From assembly GCA_947478495.1 (NCBI GenBank), contig CANJVW010000009.1, positions 1 to 51,766 on the forward strand: DNA of 51,766 nucleotides, written 5' to 3'. The position numbers were made by a program, and so were the translations under genes. The notes below the pieces were generated by a model, which was not told where the DNA came from, searched no databases, and saw nothing but the letters and a program-made list of their open reading frames with translations. This document shows, piece after piece, positions 44,383 through 51,766 of the stretch; within the stretch, counting starts at the first letter, position 1, and every line of letters begins with the position of its first letter. The DNA is from Legionellales bacterium (GTDB lineage Bacteria > Pseudomonadota > Gammaproteobacteria > DSM-16500).

Positions 44383-44988
44383 ATGAGTATACTTGTTGGC
44401 AGAAAGGCACCTGATTTTACCGCCGCCGCCGTTCTCGGCAATGGCGAAATCAGCAGCCATTTTCAATTATCTGAGATGATCAAGAACAAATACGCTATCC
44501 TCTTTTTCTATCCGCTCGACTTTACCTTCGTTTGCCCCTCAGAGCTCATTGCTTTGAACAAGCGCATCAAGGAATTCGATCAACGCAATACCGTTATTAT
44601 TGGTGTCTCGATTGATTCTCAGTTTACACATAGCGCCTGGCGAAAAACCCCGCTCAATCATGGCGGAATTGGTCTGATCCATTACCCATTGGTTGCTGAC
44701 GTTGATCACTATATCACTCAAGTGTACGGCGTAGAGCATCCCACAGCGCACATCGCGTTGCGCGCCGCTTTCATCATCGACAAGCAAGGCATCGTCCGCT
44801 CACAGTTAGTGAATGATCTCAGCATTGGTCGAAATATAGACGAAATGATTCGGCTCGTTGATGCGCTCCAATTTCATGAAGCGAATGGCGAAGTCTGTCC
44901 AGCAGGATGGAAGCAAGGCGATAAAGCAATTAAGCCAACAGAAGCAGGTATTGCTGATTTTCTTGCAACCTCGAGTGAAAAGCTCTAG
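44383..44988 (+). CDS. 2-Cys peroxiredoxin (AhpC/Tsa)
   Basis: The 201-residue protein has peroxidatic Cys51 in DFTFVCPSEL and resolving Cys about 172 in GEVCPAGWKQG, so it is a typical 2-Cys enzyme. It reduces hydrogen peroxide and organic peroxides in the cytoplasm. ATG 44383 follows AAAGGA. No AhpF is adjacent, so thioredoxin or AhpD is the likely reductant. The 221-bp gap after it has no recognised feature apart from the porin leader. Confidence 0.9.
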   Translation: MSILVGRKAPDFTAAAVLGNGEISSHFQLSEMIKNKYAILFFYPLDFTFVCPSELIALNKRIKEFDQRNTVIIGVSIDSQFTHSAWRKTPLNHGGIGLIHYPLVADVDHYITQVYGVEHPTAHIALRAAFIIDKQGIVRSQLVNDLSIGRNIDEMIRLVDALQFHEANGEVCPAGWKQGDKAIKPTEAGIADFLATSSEKL

Positions 44989-45209
44989 AATGCCCCTCGA
45001 TAGTGAGGTGGTTGAATCGATTGTCCTTCTCTAAAAAAGATGGCAAAAGATGATCACTTATTTAAATGTGGCTAAATTTTGCAAAAAAAATGAGGAACAC
45101 GCGCATTTTATTCGTATTTAGCTTAAATTATGCTTGCAATATGAGATCATTGTAGGTAATTTTGAAACTTGTCCAGATCAAAATCCATATATCAAGGAGA
45201 TATAAGACC

Positions 45210-46409
45210 ATGAAACTAAAACTCGTTGTTGCATCAATGAGCGCTTTAGCGCTAATCAGCTGCCCAGTTTTCGCAGCCGATGCAGTTGCTGTTGCACCAC
45301 AACACAAAAATCACGCAAAAATGCACCACAAAGCCGTTGCTCATAACCTGAAAGGCGAAGAAGCAATGCCAGTATCCTCTTCGCTCGCATCCGGTTGGTT
45401 CAACAAGATTTCCCTTAATGGCGGAATCAATGCTGACACCAAAATTGGTAACCTCTACGATACCAACGGCCCATCATATACGGGTGAAAACGTGAAAAGA
45501 ATGTCTTTGAACAACGCTTTCGTCAATGTGAACGCAGACGTTAACGATTGGACAAAAGCATTTGTTGGGTTGTCCTACCAAGATGCAAGCGCGAACTACG
45601 GCGCAGCTAGTGCCGCTAATTTGTCACTTGAACAAGGTTATGTGACATTGGCTAACGCAAGCGTAACACCAGCCTACTTGAAAATTGGTAAGCAATTCAC
45701 CAACTTCGGTATGTATGACGCGCATGCATTGATTCAACCAATGACAACAGCATTGTCTGAATCGTTGCAAGATGCGATCACCGTTGGCTTTGATACAGGC
45801 ATGACCGGTATCAACTTCTACGGATCTGCATACGGCTTGGATGATGGCTCAGTTCAATTAGGTCATTCTTCAACAAGCATGAATGGCGGTGCTCGCTTAG
45901 GTATCGGCCAGACCAACGACCAGCTCGGCTGGAACTTGTCTGCTGATTACTTAAACAACCTAACCGGCGTGAACAACATTGCAACTCGTTTAAACAATGT
46001 CTACGAAACACGCGTTGGCGGAGCAGCGATCAATGCTGACATCAACTCAGGTGGCTTCAAGTTAGGCATGCGTTATGTTCAAGCGTTGACCTCGTTTGCT
46101 GCAACAGACATTGCTTCCACAAACCCCGCAAACGGTGCTAAACCTTATGCTGCTAACATCACAGCAGGGTACGGCTTCAATGCGATGAACGTGGATCAAA
46201 ACGTATCACTTGCTTACGATATGACGCATGATGCAGTTAATCTGAACTTGCCACTCAATCGTTGGACAGTAGGTTACGATGTTGCTGTGTTGAAGAACGC
46301 GACTGTTGGTGCTGAATTCAACCATGACAAAGACTACTCCCAAGCTAATACCGGCACAGGAACAACGAACAACCAGTTCGGCGTTCGTGTTGGTGTGAAG
46401 TTCGGTTAA
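45210..46409 (+). CDS. Outer-membrane beta-barrel, LbtU-like porin
   Basis: The 399-residue precursor has a signal peptide (MKLKLVVASMSALALISCPV, cleavage after VFA) and a His/Lys-rich segment (about 30-50). A long series of amphipathic strands follows, ending KFG, with the terminal aromatic Phe used by outer-membrane proteins. The segments LEQGYVTL, LKIGKQFTNFGMYDAH and MTTALSESLQDAI resemble LbtU, the siderophore-related porin family of Legionella, and other Legionellales porins. AAGGAGA precedes the ATG; earlier codons from 45162 are outside the signal peptide. Codon use is smooth, suggesting high expression. Substrate unknown. Confidence 0.65.
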   Translation: MKLKLVVASMSALALISCPVFAADAVAVAPQHKNHAKMHHKAVAHNLKGEEAMPVSSSLASGWFNKISLNGGINADTKIGNLYDTNGPSYTGENVKRMSLNNAFVNVNADVNDWTKAFVGLSYQDASANYGAASAANLSLEQGYVTLANASVTPAYLKIGKQFTNFGMYDAHALIQPMTTALSESLQDAITVGFDTGMTGINFYGSAYGLDDGSVQLGHSSTSMNGGARLGIGQTNDQLGWNLSADYLNNLTGVNNIATRLNNVYETRVGGAAINADINSGGFKLGMRYVQALTSFAATDIASTNPANGAKPYAANITAGYGFNAMNVDQNVSLAYDMTHDAVNLNLPLNRWTVGYDVAVLKNATVGAEFNHDKDYSQANTGTGTTNNQFGVRVGVKFG

Positions 46410-46426
46410 TAGCCGCCTTGAATCGA

Positions 46427-46454
46427 AAAGCCCGCGAAAGCGGGCTTTTTTTTG
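46427..46454 (+). terminator. Rho-independent terminator of the porin gene
   Basis: AAAGCCCGC (46427-46435) and GCGGGCTTT (46440-46448) enclose a GAAA tetraloop and are followed by more T. It lies 18 bases after the porin stop. With its A-run it also serves the convergent rnt gene. Confidence 0.95.
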
Positions 46455-46515
46455 CCTTCTGTTTTTGCGACATACAACCAATGGGTTGCAACACAGCGCT
46501 GCTCCGCATTATAAG

Positions 46516-47130
46516 TTACAAAACATGATTAACGATATGACAAAACAACGCGGCGGTCTTCTCAGCATCGTAAATAGCAGAATGCGCCTGGCTAACATCA
46601 AAGGGAATGCGCGCTGCACGGAGCGCTTTAGCTAATACGGTTTCACCCAGCGCCACGCCTGATAATGTCGCAGTATCAAAGCTCGTGAATGAATGAAAGG
46701 GAGACCCACGAAAATGACAACGCTTGATGGCTGCTTGAATAAAACCTAGATCAAACCAGGCATTGTGCCCCACCAACACCGCTCGTTGGCAATGAAACTC
46801 TTCCAATAACGCATGCAGTCTGCGCGATATACAATGCAGCACATGATGCTCAGACACTGCAAAACGCAGCGGATGACTCGCATCGATACCCGTTAAGGCA
46901 ATTGCCTCTGGATCAAAATGAGCTCCCTCAAAAGGCTGCACATGATAAGCATCCGTTTCCATTGCCGATAATAGCCCACTCTTGTTGAGCATTAATGGAA
47001 CAATAGCGACTTCCAATAAGGCATCCGTTGCTGCATTCAACCCCGATGTCTCAACATCGACAACCACAGGAAGAAATCCGCGAAAACGAGATGACATCAG
47101 CGCATGTTTTAAATGCTGTTTTACTGGCAC
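46516..47130 (-). CDS. rnt: Ribonuclease T
   Basis: The 204-residue DEDD exonuclease has FRGFLPVVVDVETSGLNAAT (first Asp and Glu), GHNAWFDLGFI (second Asp) and HSAIYDAEKTAALF (His and last Asp), the full catalytic set of RNase T. It trims the 3' CCA end of tRNA and other structured RNAs. Start: GTG 47130 with GGCGAGAG upstream is preferred; ATG 47097 is the alternative. The frame stays open to 47292, through a dispersed repeat, and those codons should not be translated. Confidence 0.85.
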   Translation of the reverse strand: MPVKQHLKHALMSSRFRGFLPVVVDVETSGLNAATDALLEVAIVPLMLNKSGLLSAMETDAYHVQPFEGAHFDPEAIALTGIDASHPLRFAVSEHHVLHCISRRLHALLEEFHCQRAVLVGHNAWFDLGFIQAAIKRCHFRGSPFHSFTSFDTATLSGVALGETVLAKALRAARIPFDVSQAHSAIYDAEKTAALFCHIVNHVL

Positions 47131-47168
47131 AGTATTGCTCTCGCCATATATAATAAGGTAGCTAAACT

Positions 47169-47241
47169 GCAGGGTGGGCAGCGTGCCCACCACCCTGCGA
47201 GAAAAATGGTGGGCACGCAAAAAGCGCTTTGCCCACCCTGC
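47169..47241. repeat. Nested inverted repeat, second repeat family, copy A
   Basis: GCAGGGTGGGCA (47169-47180) pairs with TGCCCACCCTGC (47230-47241), and GCGTGCCCACCA (47181-47192) pairs with TGGTGGGCACGC (47207-47218). The right side has 11 extra bases (AAAAAGCGCTT) between the two arms. It fills the gap between the rnt and cation-transporter starts. The same words recur at 51699-51766. Confidence 0.8.
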
Positions 47242-47290
47242 ATGAGATCTAACAGGGAAGCATTGTAACAGTTTTTCATCAAGGAAACAC

Positions 47291-48199
47291 ATGTCTCACG
47301 ATCATCATGCACACTCTCACGCACCCCACTCCATGAATACGGCTTTCGCTATCGCTGTGCTCTGCAATTTTATCTTTGCAGATCTACAATTAGGGTATGC
47401 TTTTTATGCGAATTCAGTCAGTTTAATGGCTGATGCCGTTCACAACCTAGCAGATGTCTTAGGGTTAGCGCTCGCTTGGGCCGCCAGTTGGCTTTCAACA
47501 CGGAAACCTGCTCTAAATAAATATAGCTACGGTTATAAAAAAACAACCATCTTATCAGCCGCTCTCAATTCGTGCCTTCTGATGGCCTCATCCTTATGCA
47601 TTATCGGTCTCGCCATCCATAAACTTTTTCATTTAACCGAGATCAATACACCTGTTGTAATCATCCTAGCCAGCGCGGGTATTTTGGTCAACGGTGGGAC
47701 TGCCTTATTATTCATGAAAGAAGCGCATCATGATTTAAATATCAAAGGCGCTTTTCTTCATTTATTGAATGATGCGCTCATCTCGCTCGGCGTGGTGATT
47801 GCAGCCGTGATCATCCATTTTACCCATACGCTATGGCTAGATCCTGCGCTCAGTTTAATGATTGTTGGTATCATTTTAAAAGGTGCGTGGAGTTTGCTGA
47901 CCGATTCTGTTCGGCTTATTTTAGATGCCGTCCCTCGTCATATTGATCACACCGCTGTTGAACAATTTTTATTAAAACAACCCCATGTCACCTCGGTCCA
48001 TGATGTGCATATTTGGGGTCTTAGCACCAAAGAGGTCGCCCTTACAGCCCACCTTGTCGGCCCCAAACAGATCCTCAGCGATGCGGAATATCACCACATT
48101 AATACGGCATTAAAATCCCAATTTAATATTGATCATGCGACATTACAAATTGAATATCAGCATGATGGGTATCCTTGTCACCAGGGAGAGAAATGCTAA
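47291..48199 (+). CDS. Cation diffusion facilitator (zinc/cadmium exporter type)
   Basis: The 302-residue protein has a His-rich N-terminus (MSHDHHAHSHAPH), six membrane helices and a C-terminal cytoplasmic domain (about 210-295) with SVHDVHIWGLS. The HxxxD sites that bind metal are present in ADAVHNLAD and LLNDALIS-type segments (HLLND), as in ZitB/CzcD. It should export Zn2+ or Cd2+ in exchange for protons. AAGGAAAC precedes the ATG. Upstream lies the repeat at 47169; downstream a degenerate copy of the other repeat. Confidence 0.85.
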   Translation: MSHDHHAHSHAPHSMNTAFAIAVLCNFIFADLQLGYAFYANSVSLMADAVHNLADVLGLALAWAASWLSTRKPALNKYSYGYKKTTILSAALNSCLLMASSLCIIGLAIHKLFHLTEINTPVVIILASAGILVNGGTALLFMKEAHHDLNIKGAFLHLLNDALISLGVVIAAVIIHFTHTLWLDPALSLMIVGIILKGAWSLLTDSVRLILDAVPRHIDHTAVEQFLLKQPHVTSVHDVHIWGLSTKEVALTAHLVGPKQILSDAEYHHINTALKSQFNIDHATLQIEYQHDGYPCHQGEKC

Positions 48200-48203
48200 A
48201 ATT

Positions 48204-48255
48204 TTGTCATCCCCATTGCCATCAGCATGGATCACCGTCTTCGCGGGGATGACAG
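48204..48255. repeat. Palindromic element, copy 3 of 3, degenerate
   Basis: TTGTCATCCCC (48204-48214) on the left and CTTCGCGGGGATGACAGA (about 48239-48256) on the right match the outer arms of the copies at 28291 and 37158. The left core and centre are shortened and mutated. It lies between the convergent transporter and cysteine desulfurase genes and encodes the last residues of the desulfurase on the minus strand. Confidence 0.75.
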
Positions 48256-49397
48256 AACAAGGAAAAATCTGGCGTAATCACTCGCGCTGCTTCATCGACT
48301 TCTTGTTCCGTCGTAAAACGACCAAATGAAAACCGAATGCTAGCCGCAGCATCACGCTCTGTTAAACCCATCGCACGAAGCACATAGGAGGCTTCTGCGC
48401 CCTTTGCATAACAAGCTGATCCCACTGACATGGCAATCGATGAATGCGCCTCTACGAAGCGTCTTGCATCTACGCCTGGAAATCCAATATTGACGATACC
48501 CGGATAAGCATGAAGGCGATCGCCGTTAATCATAATCGATGTGTGTTTTTCAAAATTTTCTAAAAAACGGTGCGATATGCTATCGATATGCGTCAAATCA
48601 CGCGACATCTCTAGGTGGGCTATAGCACAGGCTGCTCCCATCCCCACAATTTGATGTACGGGGAGCGTGCCCGAACGCATACCCTGCTCTTGTCCGCCCC
48701 CATGAAATAAAGGCGCAACACGCACGCGTGGCTTTTGTCGCAAATACAGCGCACCGATTCCTTTAGGGCCATAGAATTTATGGGCTGATAATGACAATAA
48801 ATCGACTGGCATATCTTTCACGCTGATGGGGATTTTCCCCGCACTTTGAGCCACATCGGAATGAAATAAAATACCGCGCGCCGCGGTGATCTCAGATAGC
48901 GTTTTAATATCTTGAATAACGCCTGTTTCATTGTTCATATGCATAATTGAAACGAGGACAGTATCCTCTCGAAGTGCATCAGAAAAAATATCTGTATCGA
49001 GCAACCCATCGCGCTTCGGTGAGAGATAGGTCACCGAAAATCCTTTTTTTTCAAGCTGCTGACACGTCTCTAAGACGCATGAGTGCTCTGTCTTCATCGT
49101 GACAATATGCTTGCCGCGCGCCTGATAAAGCGCCATCACACCTTTCAACGCTAGATTATTCGATTCCGTAGCACCCGAGGTCCAAATGATTTCTTCTGGC
49201 ACAGCATCAATCAGCGCGGCGACTGCGGCTCTGGCATCGGACACCGCTTGCCTGGCGCGTTGGCCCCATGCATGTGTTGATGCTGAATTACCGCAATAGT
49301 GTGGGTCACTTAAAAAGGGGGACATCTTATCGATGACGCGCGGATCAATGGGTGTCGTCGCTGCATAATCGAGGTAAATAGTACTAATATCGCTCAT
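48222..49397 (-). CDS. iscS: Cysteine desulfurase (IscS type)
   Basis: The 391-residue PLP enzyme has IWTSGATESNNLALKG, the PLP Lys in LSLSAHKFYGPKGIGALYL, GMRSGTLPVHQIVGMGAA and the active-site Cys in MSVGSACYAKGAEASYVLRA. It removes sulfur from cysteine for Fe-S clusters and tRNA thiolation. The C-terminus ends FCHPREDGDPC, which is the translated palindromic repeat, so the original tail (the IscU-contact region in E. coli IscS) seems replaced. It is the last gene of trmJ-GT-iscS; its start overlaps the previous gene by 14 bp. No iscR, iscU or iscA follow in the window. Confidence 0.9.
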   Translation of the reverse strand: MSDISTIYLDYAATTPIDPRVIDKMSPFLSDPHYCGNSASTHAWGQRARQAVSDARAAVAALIDAVPEEIIWTSGATESNNLALKGVMALYQARGKHIVTMKTEHSCVLETCQQLEKKGFSVTYLSPKRDGLLDTDIFSDALREDTVLVSIMHMNNETGVIQDIKTLSEITAARGILFHSDVAQSAGKIPISVKDMPVDLLSLSAHKFYGPKGIGALYLRQKPRVRVAPLFHGGGQEQGMRSGTLPVHQIVGMGAACAIAHLEMSRDLTHIDSISHRFLENFEKHTSIMINGDRLHAYPGIVNIGFPGVDARRFVEAHSSIAMSVGSACYAKGAEASYVLRAMGLTERDAAASIRFSFGRFTTEQEVDEAARVITPDFSLFCHPREDGDPC

Positions 49398-50928
49398 AGA
49401 GTATTTCCCCGTTAAAGGATTTCACATAATGATATCTTTTCCACACGCGGCGAAAATCCGGATTTTCCGATAGATAATCGACTAACTGAAAAGACATATT
49501 GCCTTCTGTCTCTTGAAAACGATTTTGATCGATGATAACCCATCGAGGTGAATGCTGCTTTAAATCATCGACCACCAACCGAATTAAATACGCTTTATCT
49601 TTGATCAAAGCAGCTGATGATGGGTGCTCTAGCTCAGTGGCGCGCAATCCGGGATACCACCACCAACCCGGAAAACGGCTCGCGTATTGACTATGGGTAT
49701 CATACACAAGAGGAAAGCAATCGATCGCTGACAATTGAAAACAATACACAGAATGCTCGCCTTGTTGCGCATTCAAATATTGCGCTATCTTAAAGGATTG
49801 TTCATTTTCTTTAAAAATAGCTAAACTCTGACAACATTCATAAAAGAAATGCAACGGGGCAAACAAAACGATAATAAGGCCACCCAGCCACAAGATACAC
49901 CCTTTATATAAGGATGGCCGATCCGATGCATGCAAAATAAGCGTTGAGAGGAGCTGGCTAAACCCATATAGCACCAACAGAAAGGCAAGCGAAAATGCAG
50001 GCAATACATGATAGTACCACGGCATTCTCGGAATAATAAAAGCAACCGTCATGGCCGCGAGCGCCAACCACAGTATTGAACCAATTGCAAAATAGCGGTC
50101 ATAGCGATAACAGAAGAAATAAGCCGTCATGCTTCCAGCACAAAAAATCACGCTCGGCAACCCCAAAAAAGCCTGCCAGCCCTCTACTTTTGCGGGAAAA
50201 TAAAACTTAAAAACAAGTGGAAGAATAATGTGAAAATAACCTGGCTGAAACAATAAAATAGATGCTATATACCCCAACAACACCATGCCCATCACAACAC
50301 TTTCTATTCTCACCCATGAAAAAAAATCTCTTCTTTTAAGCATAAAATAACTTTCGATCAATACAGGTAGCATGATAAAAAAGGGTTTCATCCCGACACC
50401 AAGACCTAGCATCAAACCAATCAAAGCAGCCAATAGAGGATGCACTTTTTTATTCTGCAAACGACAGGCCATCAAAAATAAATACGGTGACGTCAGAATA
50501 GAAAGAAAATGCTCTCTCTGGCCAAACTCGACATTGGGCAAAAACAATAAAATAACGAGCCATCCCACACTTAAAAAATAAGTCACCAAACGATCGGATG
50601 GGTGCACTATTTTTTTAATCAAGAAAAAACTCATGGACACAGAAAGCAGGATCAAGAAAATAACGTAGAGACGAAAAGAAAAAAGAATATCGCATGCAGT
50701 CCATTTTGCGAGAAGATAAGCTGGTGAGTAGAGAGCTAGAATCATAGGTGGATTCGTTTCAAAAATACCGATTCCATATTTCTCGCCCGACAACCACTGG
50801 TCTGTTGCATGCAGCAAATAGGTCACATCCTCGCATAAAAAGCAGGATACCTGCGCCCAATAACCCAAACAGGTAATAACAACCACCAAGAGAAAGATCG
50901 CCGCTCTCTCTTTACTTGATGCATTCAT
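49384..50928 (-). CDS. Polytopic GT-C-like glycosyltransferase membrane protein
   Basis: The 514-residue protein has about 10-12 membrane helices and a soluble C-terminal part (about 375-514). An acidic first loop (CEDVTYLLHATDQWLSGEKY, then GIFETNPPM) resembles the Asp/Glu and nPP motifs of GT39/ArnT-like and other GT-C transferases. That class takes lipid-linked sugars and modifies lipid A or surface glycans in the periplasm. It overlaps trmJ by 4 bp and iscS by 14 bp. It is an unusual partner for both, since trmJ and isc genes are normally adjacent to each other. Specific substrate unknown; the GT-C call is tentative. Confidence 0.55.
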   Translation of the reverse strand: MNASSKERAAIFLLVVVITCLGYWAQVSCFLCEDVTYLLHATDQWLSGEKYGIGIFETNPPMILALYSPAYLLAKWTACDILFSFRLYVIFLILLSVSMSFFLIKKIVHPSDRLVTYFLSVGWLVILLFLPNVEFGQREHFLSILTSPYLFLMACRLQNKKVHPLLAALIGLMLGLGVGMKPFFIMLPVLIESYFMLKRRDFFSWVRIESVVMGMVLLGYIASILLFQPGYFHIILPLVFKFYFPAKVEGWQAFLGLPSVIFCAGSMTAYFFCYRYDRYFAIGSILWLALAAMTVAFIIPRMPWYYHVLPAFSLAFLLVLYGFSQLLSTLILHASDRPSLYKGCILWLGGLIIVLFAPLHFFYECCQSLAIFKENEQSFKIAQYLNAQQGEHSVYCFQLSAIDCFPLVYDTHSQYASRFPGWWWYPGLRATELEHPSSAALIKDKAYLIRLVVDDLKQHSPRWVIIDQNRFQETEGNMSFQLVDYLSENPDFRRVWKRYHYVKSFNGEILYERY

Positions 50929-51641
50929 TTCAATTTCTCAACAGACGACAATATCCCACGTAATATATTCATTTCCATCATATCTAATCGTACACGATTA
51001 AATAATCGCTGCAAACGTGGCATCAGTTGACGCGGCACGTCTGGATTTAAAAAATCAATTTTAATTAATACACGCTCTAATTGTTCATAAAACAAATGCA
51101 TTTCCTTCATCGAAACATAAGGATAATCCCATGTCGGCTCAACTGGAGGTGTATTCCCCAGGCTTGCAACACGCAATTCATAACAAATAATTTGCACCGC
51201 TGCCGCGATATTCAATGAACTATAGTTGGGATGGCTTGGGATATGCACATGAGCATGGCAACACTGCAATTCTTCATTCGTCAACCCTGACTGCTCACGG
51301 CCAAAGACCACCGCGATAGATGCCGCTGGTCGCTCCAATACGGTTTTCTCAGCAAGCTCTCGTGGCGTCAATAAGGGCCATGGAATCGTACGAGAGCGGG
51401 CGCTCGTCCCCACAACCCATTCACAATCCGCAATAGCCTCAGAGAGATCCTTAACAACGACTGCATTCTCTAGCAGATCGACGGCGCTAACTGCCATTTC
51501 ATTCGCTTTGGAATGAGGAAAAAAAAGAGGCTCAACGAGATAAAGCTGAGATAACCCCATGGTTTTCATCGCCCGTGCAGCGGCACCGATATTTCCTGGG
51601 TGAGAAGTATTGACAAGAACAATACGAATAGAAGGAAGCAC
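50925..51641 (-). CDS. trmJ: tRNA (cytidine/uridine-32-2'-O)-methyltransferase
   Basis: The 238-residue SPOUT methyltransferase contains IRIVLVNTSHPGNIGAAARA (motif 1), VVFGREQSGLTNEEL (motif 2) and IPSHPNYSSLNIAAAVQIIC (motif 3 with the cofactor knot), the TrmJ pattern. It methylates residue 32 in the anticodon loop of several tRNAs. GTG 51641 is preferred because a GAG-type ribosome-binding site precedes it and the family starts just before IRIVLV. ATGs at 51671/51674 are alternatives, and the frame stays open into the repeat at the window end. Confidence 0.85.
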   Translation of the reverse strand: MLPSIRIVLVNTSHPGNIGAAARAMKTMGLSQLYLVEPLFFPHSKANEMAVSAVDLLENAVVVKDLSEAIADCEWVVGTSARSRTIPWPLLTPRELAEKTVLERPAASIAVVFGREQSGLTNEELQCCHAHVHIPSHPNYSSLNIAAAVQIICYELRVASLGNTPPVEPTWDYPYVSMKEMHLFYEQLERVLIKIDFLNPDVPRQLMPRLQRLFNRVRLDMMEMNILRGILSSVEKLK

Positions 51642-51698
51642 AATAATTTCTCGTAATAACCTTAGTGCCATCATTGTAACGAGTTTTTGCAAGTTAAA

Positions 51699-51766
51699 GT
51701 AGGGTTGGCAAAGCGCTTTTTGCGTGCCCACCACCCTCGCGCAATAATGGTAGGCACGCAAAAAGC
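51699..51766. repeat. Second repeat family, copy B, cut by the window end
   Basis: The bases AGCGCTTTTTGCGTGCCCAC (51712-51731) are the reverse complement of the right inner part of copy A. TAGGCACGCAAAAAGC (51751-51766) begins the mirrored arm before the window ends. GTAGGGTTGGCA (51699-51710) is the outer arm with changes. It lies upstream of trmJ. Confidence 0.7.

Noticed and set aside
46427-47300. rnt beginning at 47292 with a 258-residue product
   Set aside because: The extra N-terminal residues are translated from a dispersed repeat; family length and the GTG with ribosome-binding site at 47130 favour the shorter form.

Overview
The window looks like chromosome of a gammaproteobacterium, most likely a Legionellales (Legionella/Coxiella-like) lineage. 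The pointers are an LbtU-like outer-membrane porin, the ampE-aceE-aceF-lpdA order, several effector-like Ser/Pro-rich proteins, and many decayed genes and insertion-sequence remnants beside intact housekeeping genes. This placement is an inference from family resemblance; no rRNA or tRNA gene is present to confirm it.

Layout. (1) 1-10,500 is an accessory, partly decaying region: an IS3-type transposase end abutting a beheaded MFS transporter, an orphan LuxR-type ligand-binding domain, an S24-like repressor without protease residues, a frameshifted hydroxymuconate isomerase, a second broken gene, a secreted lipase, a Ser/Pro-rich protein with a decayed paralogue nearby, a VOC/FAD-monooxygenase pair, a second MFS gene broken at an A7 tract, a lone pilin, another IS3 remnant and an M29-type peptidase. 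(2) 10,496-27,260 is a complete-looking MSHA-type type IV pilus locus in two divergent operons. On the minus strand lie mshC-mshD-mshO-mshP-like and a pilT-like retraction ATPase. On the plus strand lie pilin-mshI-J-K-L-M-N-G-mshA-mshE and a MASE1-PAS-GGDEF-EAL protein. (3) 27,261-29,600 holds arfB with an abnormal 5' end, two gene stumps, a palindromic repeat and a HAD-like pseudoenzyme with a Ser/Pro-rich tail. (4) 29,600-51,766 is mostly core: typA, prfC, two small AT-rich orphan genes, lpdA-aceF-aceE-ampE, murA, an ArnA/ArnB-like pair, a peroxiredoxin, an LbtU-like porin, rnt, a cation diffusion facilitator, iscS, a GT-C-like membrane protein and trmJ.

The most interesting system is the pilus locus. 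The MshP-like minor pilin carries a seven-repeat, probable beta-propeller head with a C-x5-C pair in five repeats. The extension ATPase MshE has both c-di-GMP-binding MshEN motifs, and the gene 3 bp downstream encodes an enzyme with intact cyclase and phosphodiesterase motifs. A PilT-type ATPase is encoded at the end of the minor-pilin operon. Together they suggest a self-contained, c-di-GMP-tuned, retractable pilus with a specialised tip or shaft domain.

Three dispersed palindromic repeats of one family (28,291; 37,158; 48,204) and two of another (47,169; 51,699) occupy intergenic gaps. One has supplied the last residues of the cysteine desulfurase.
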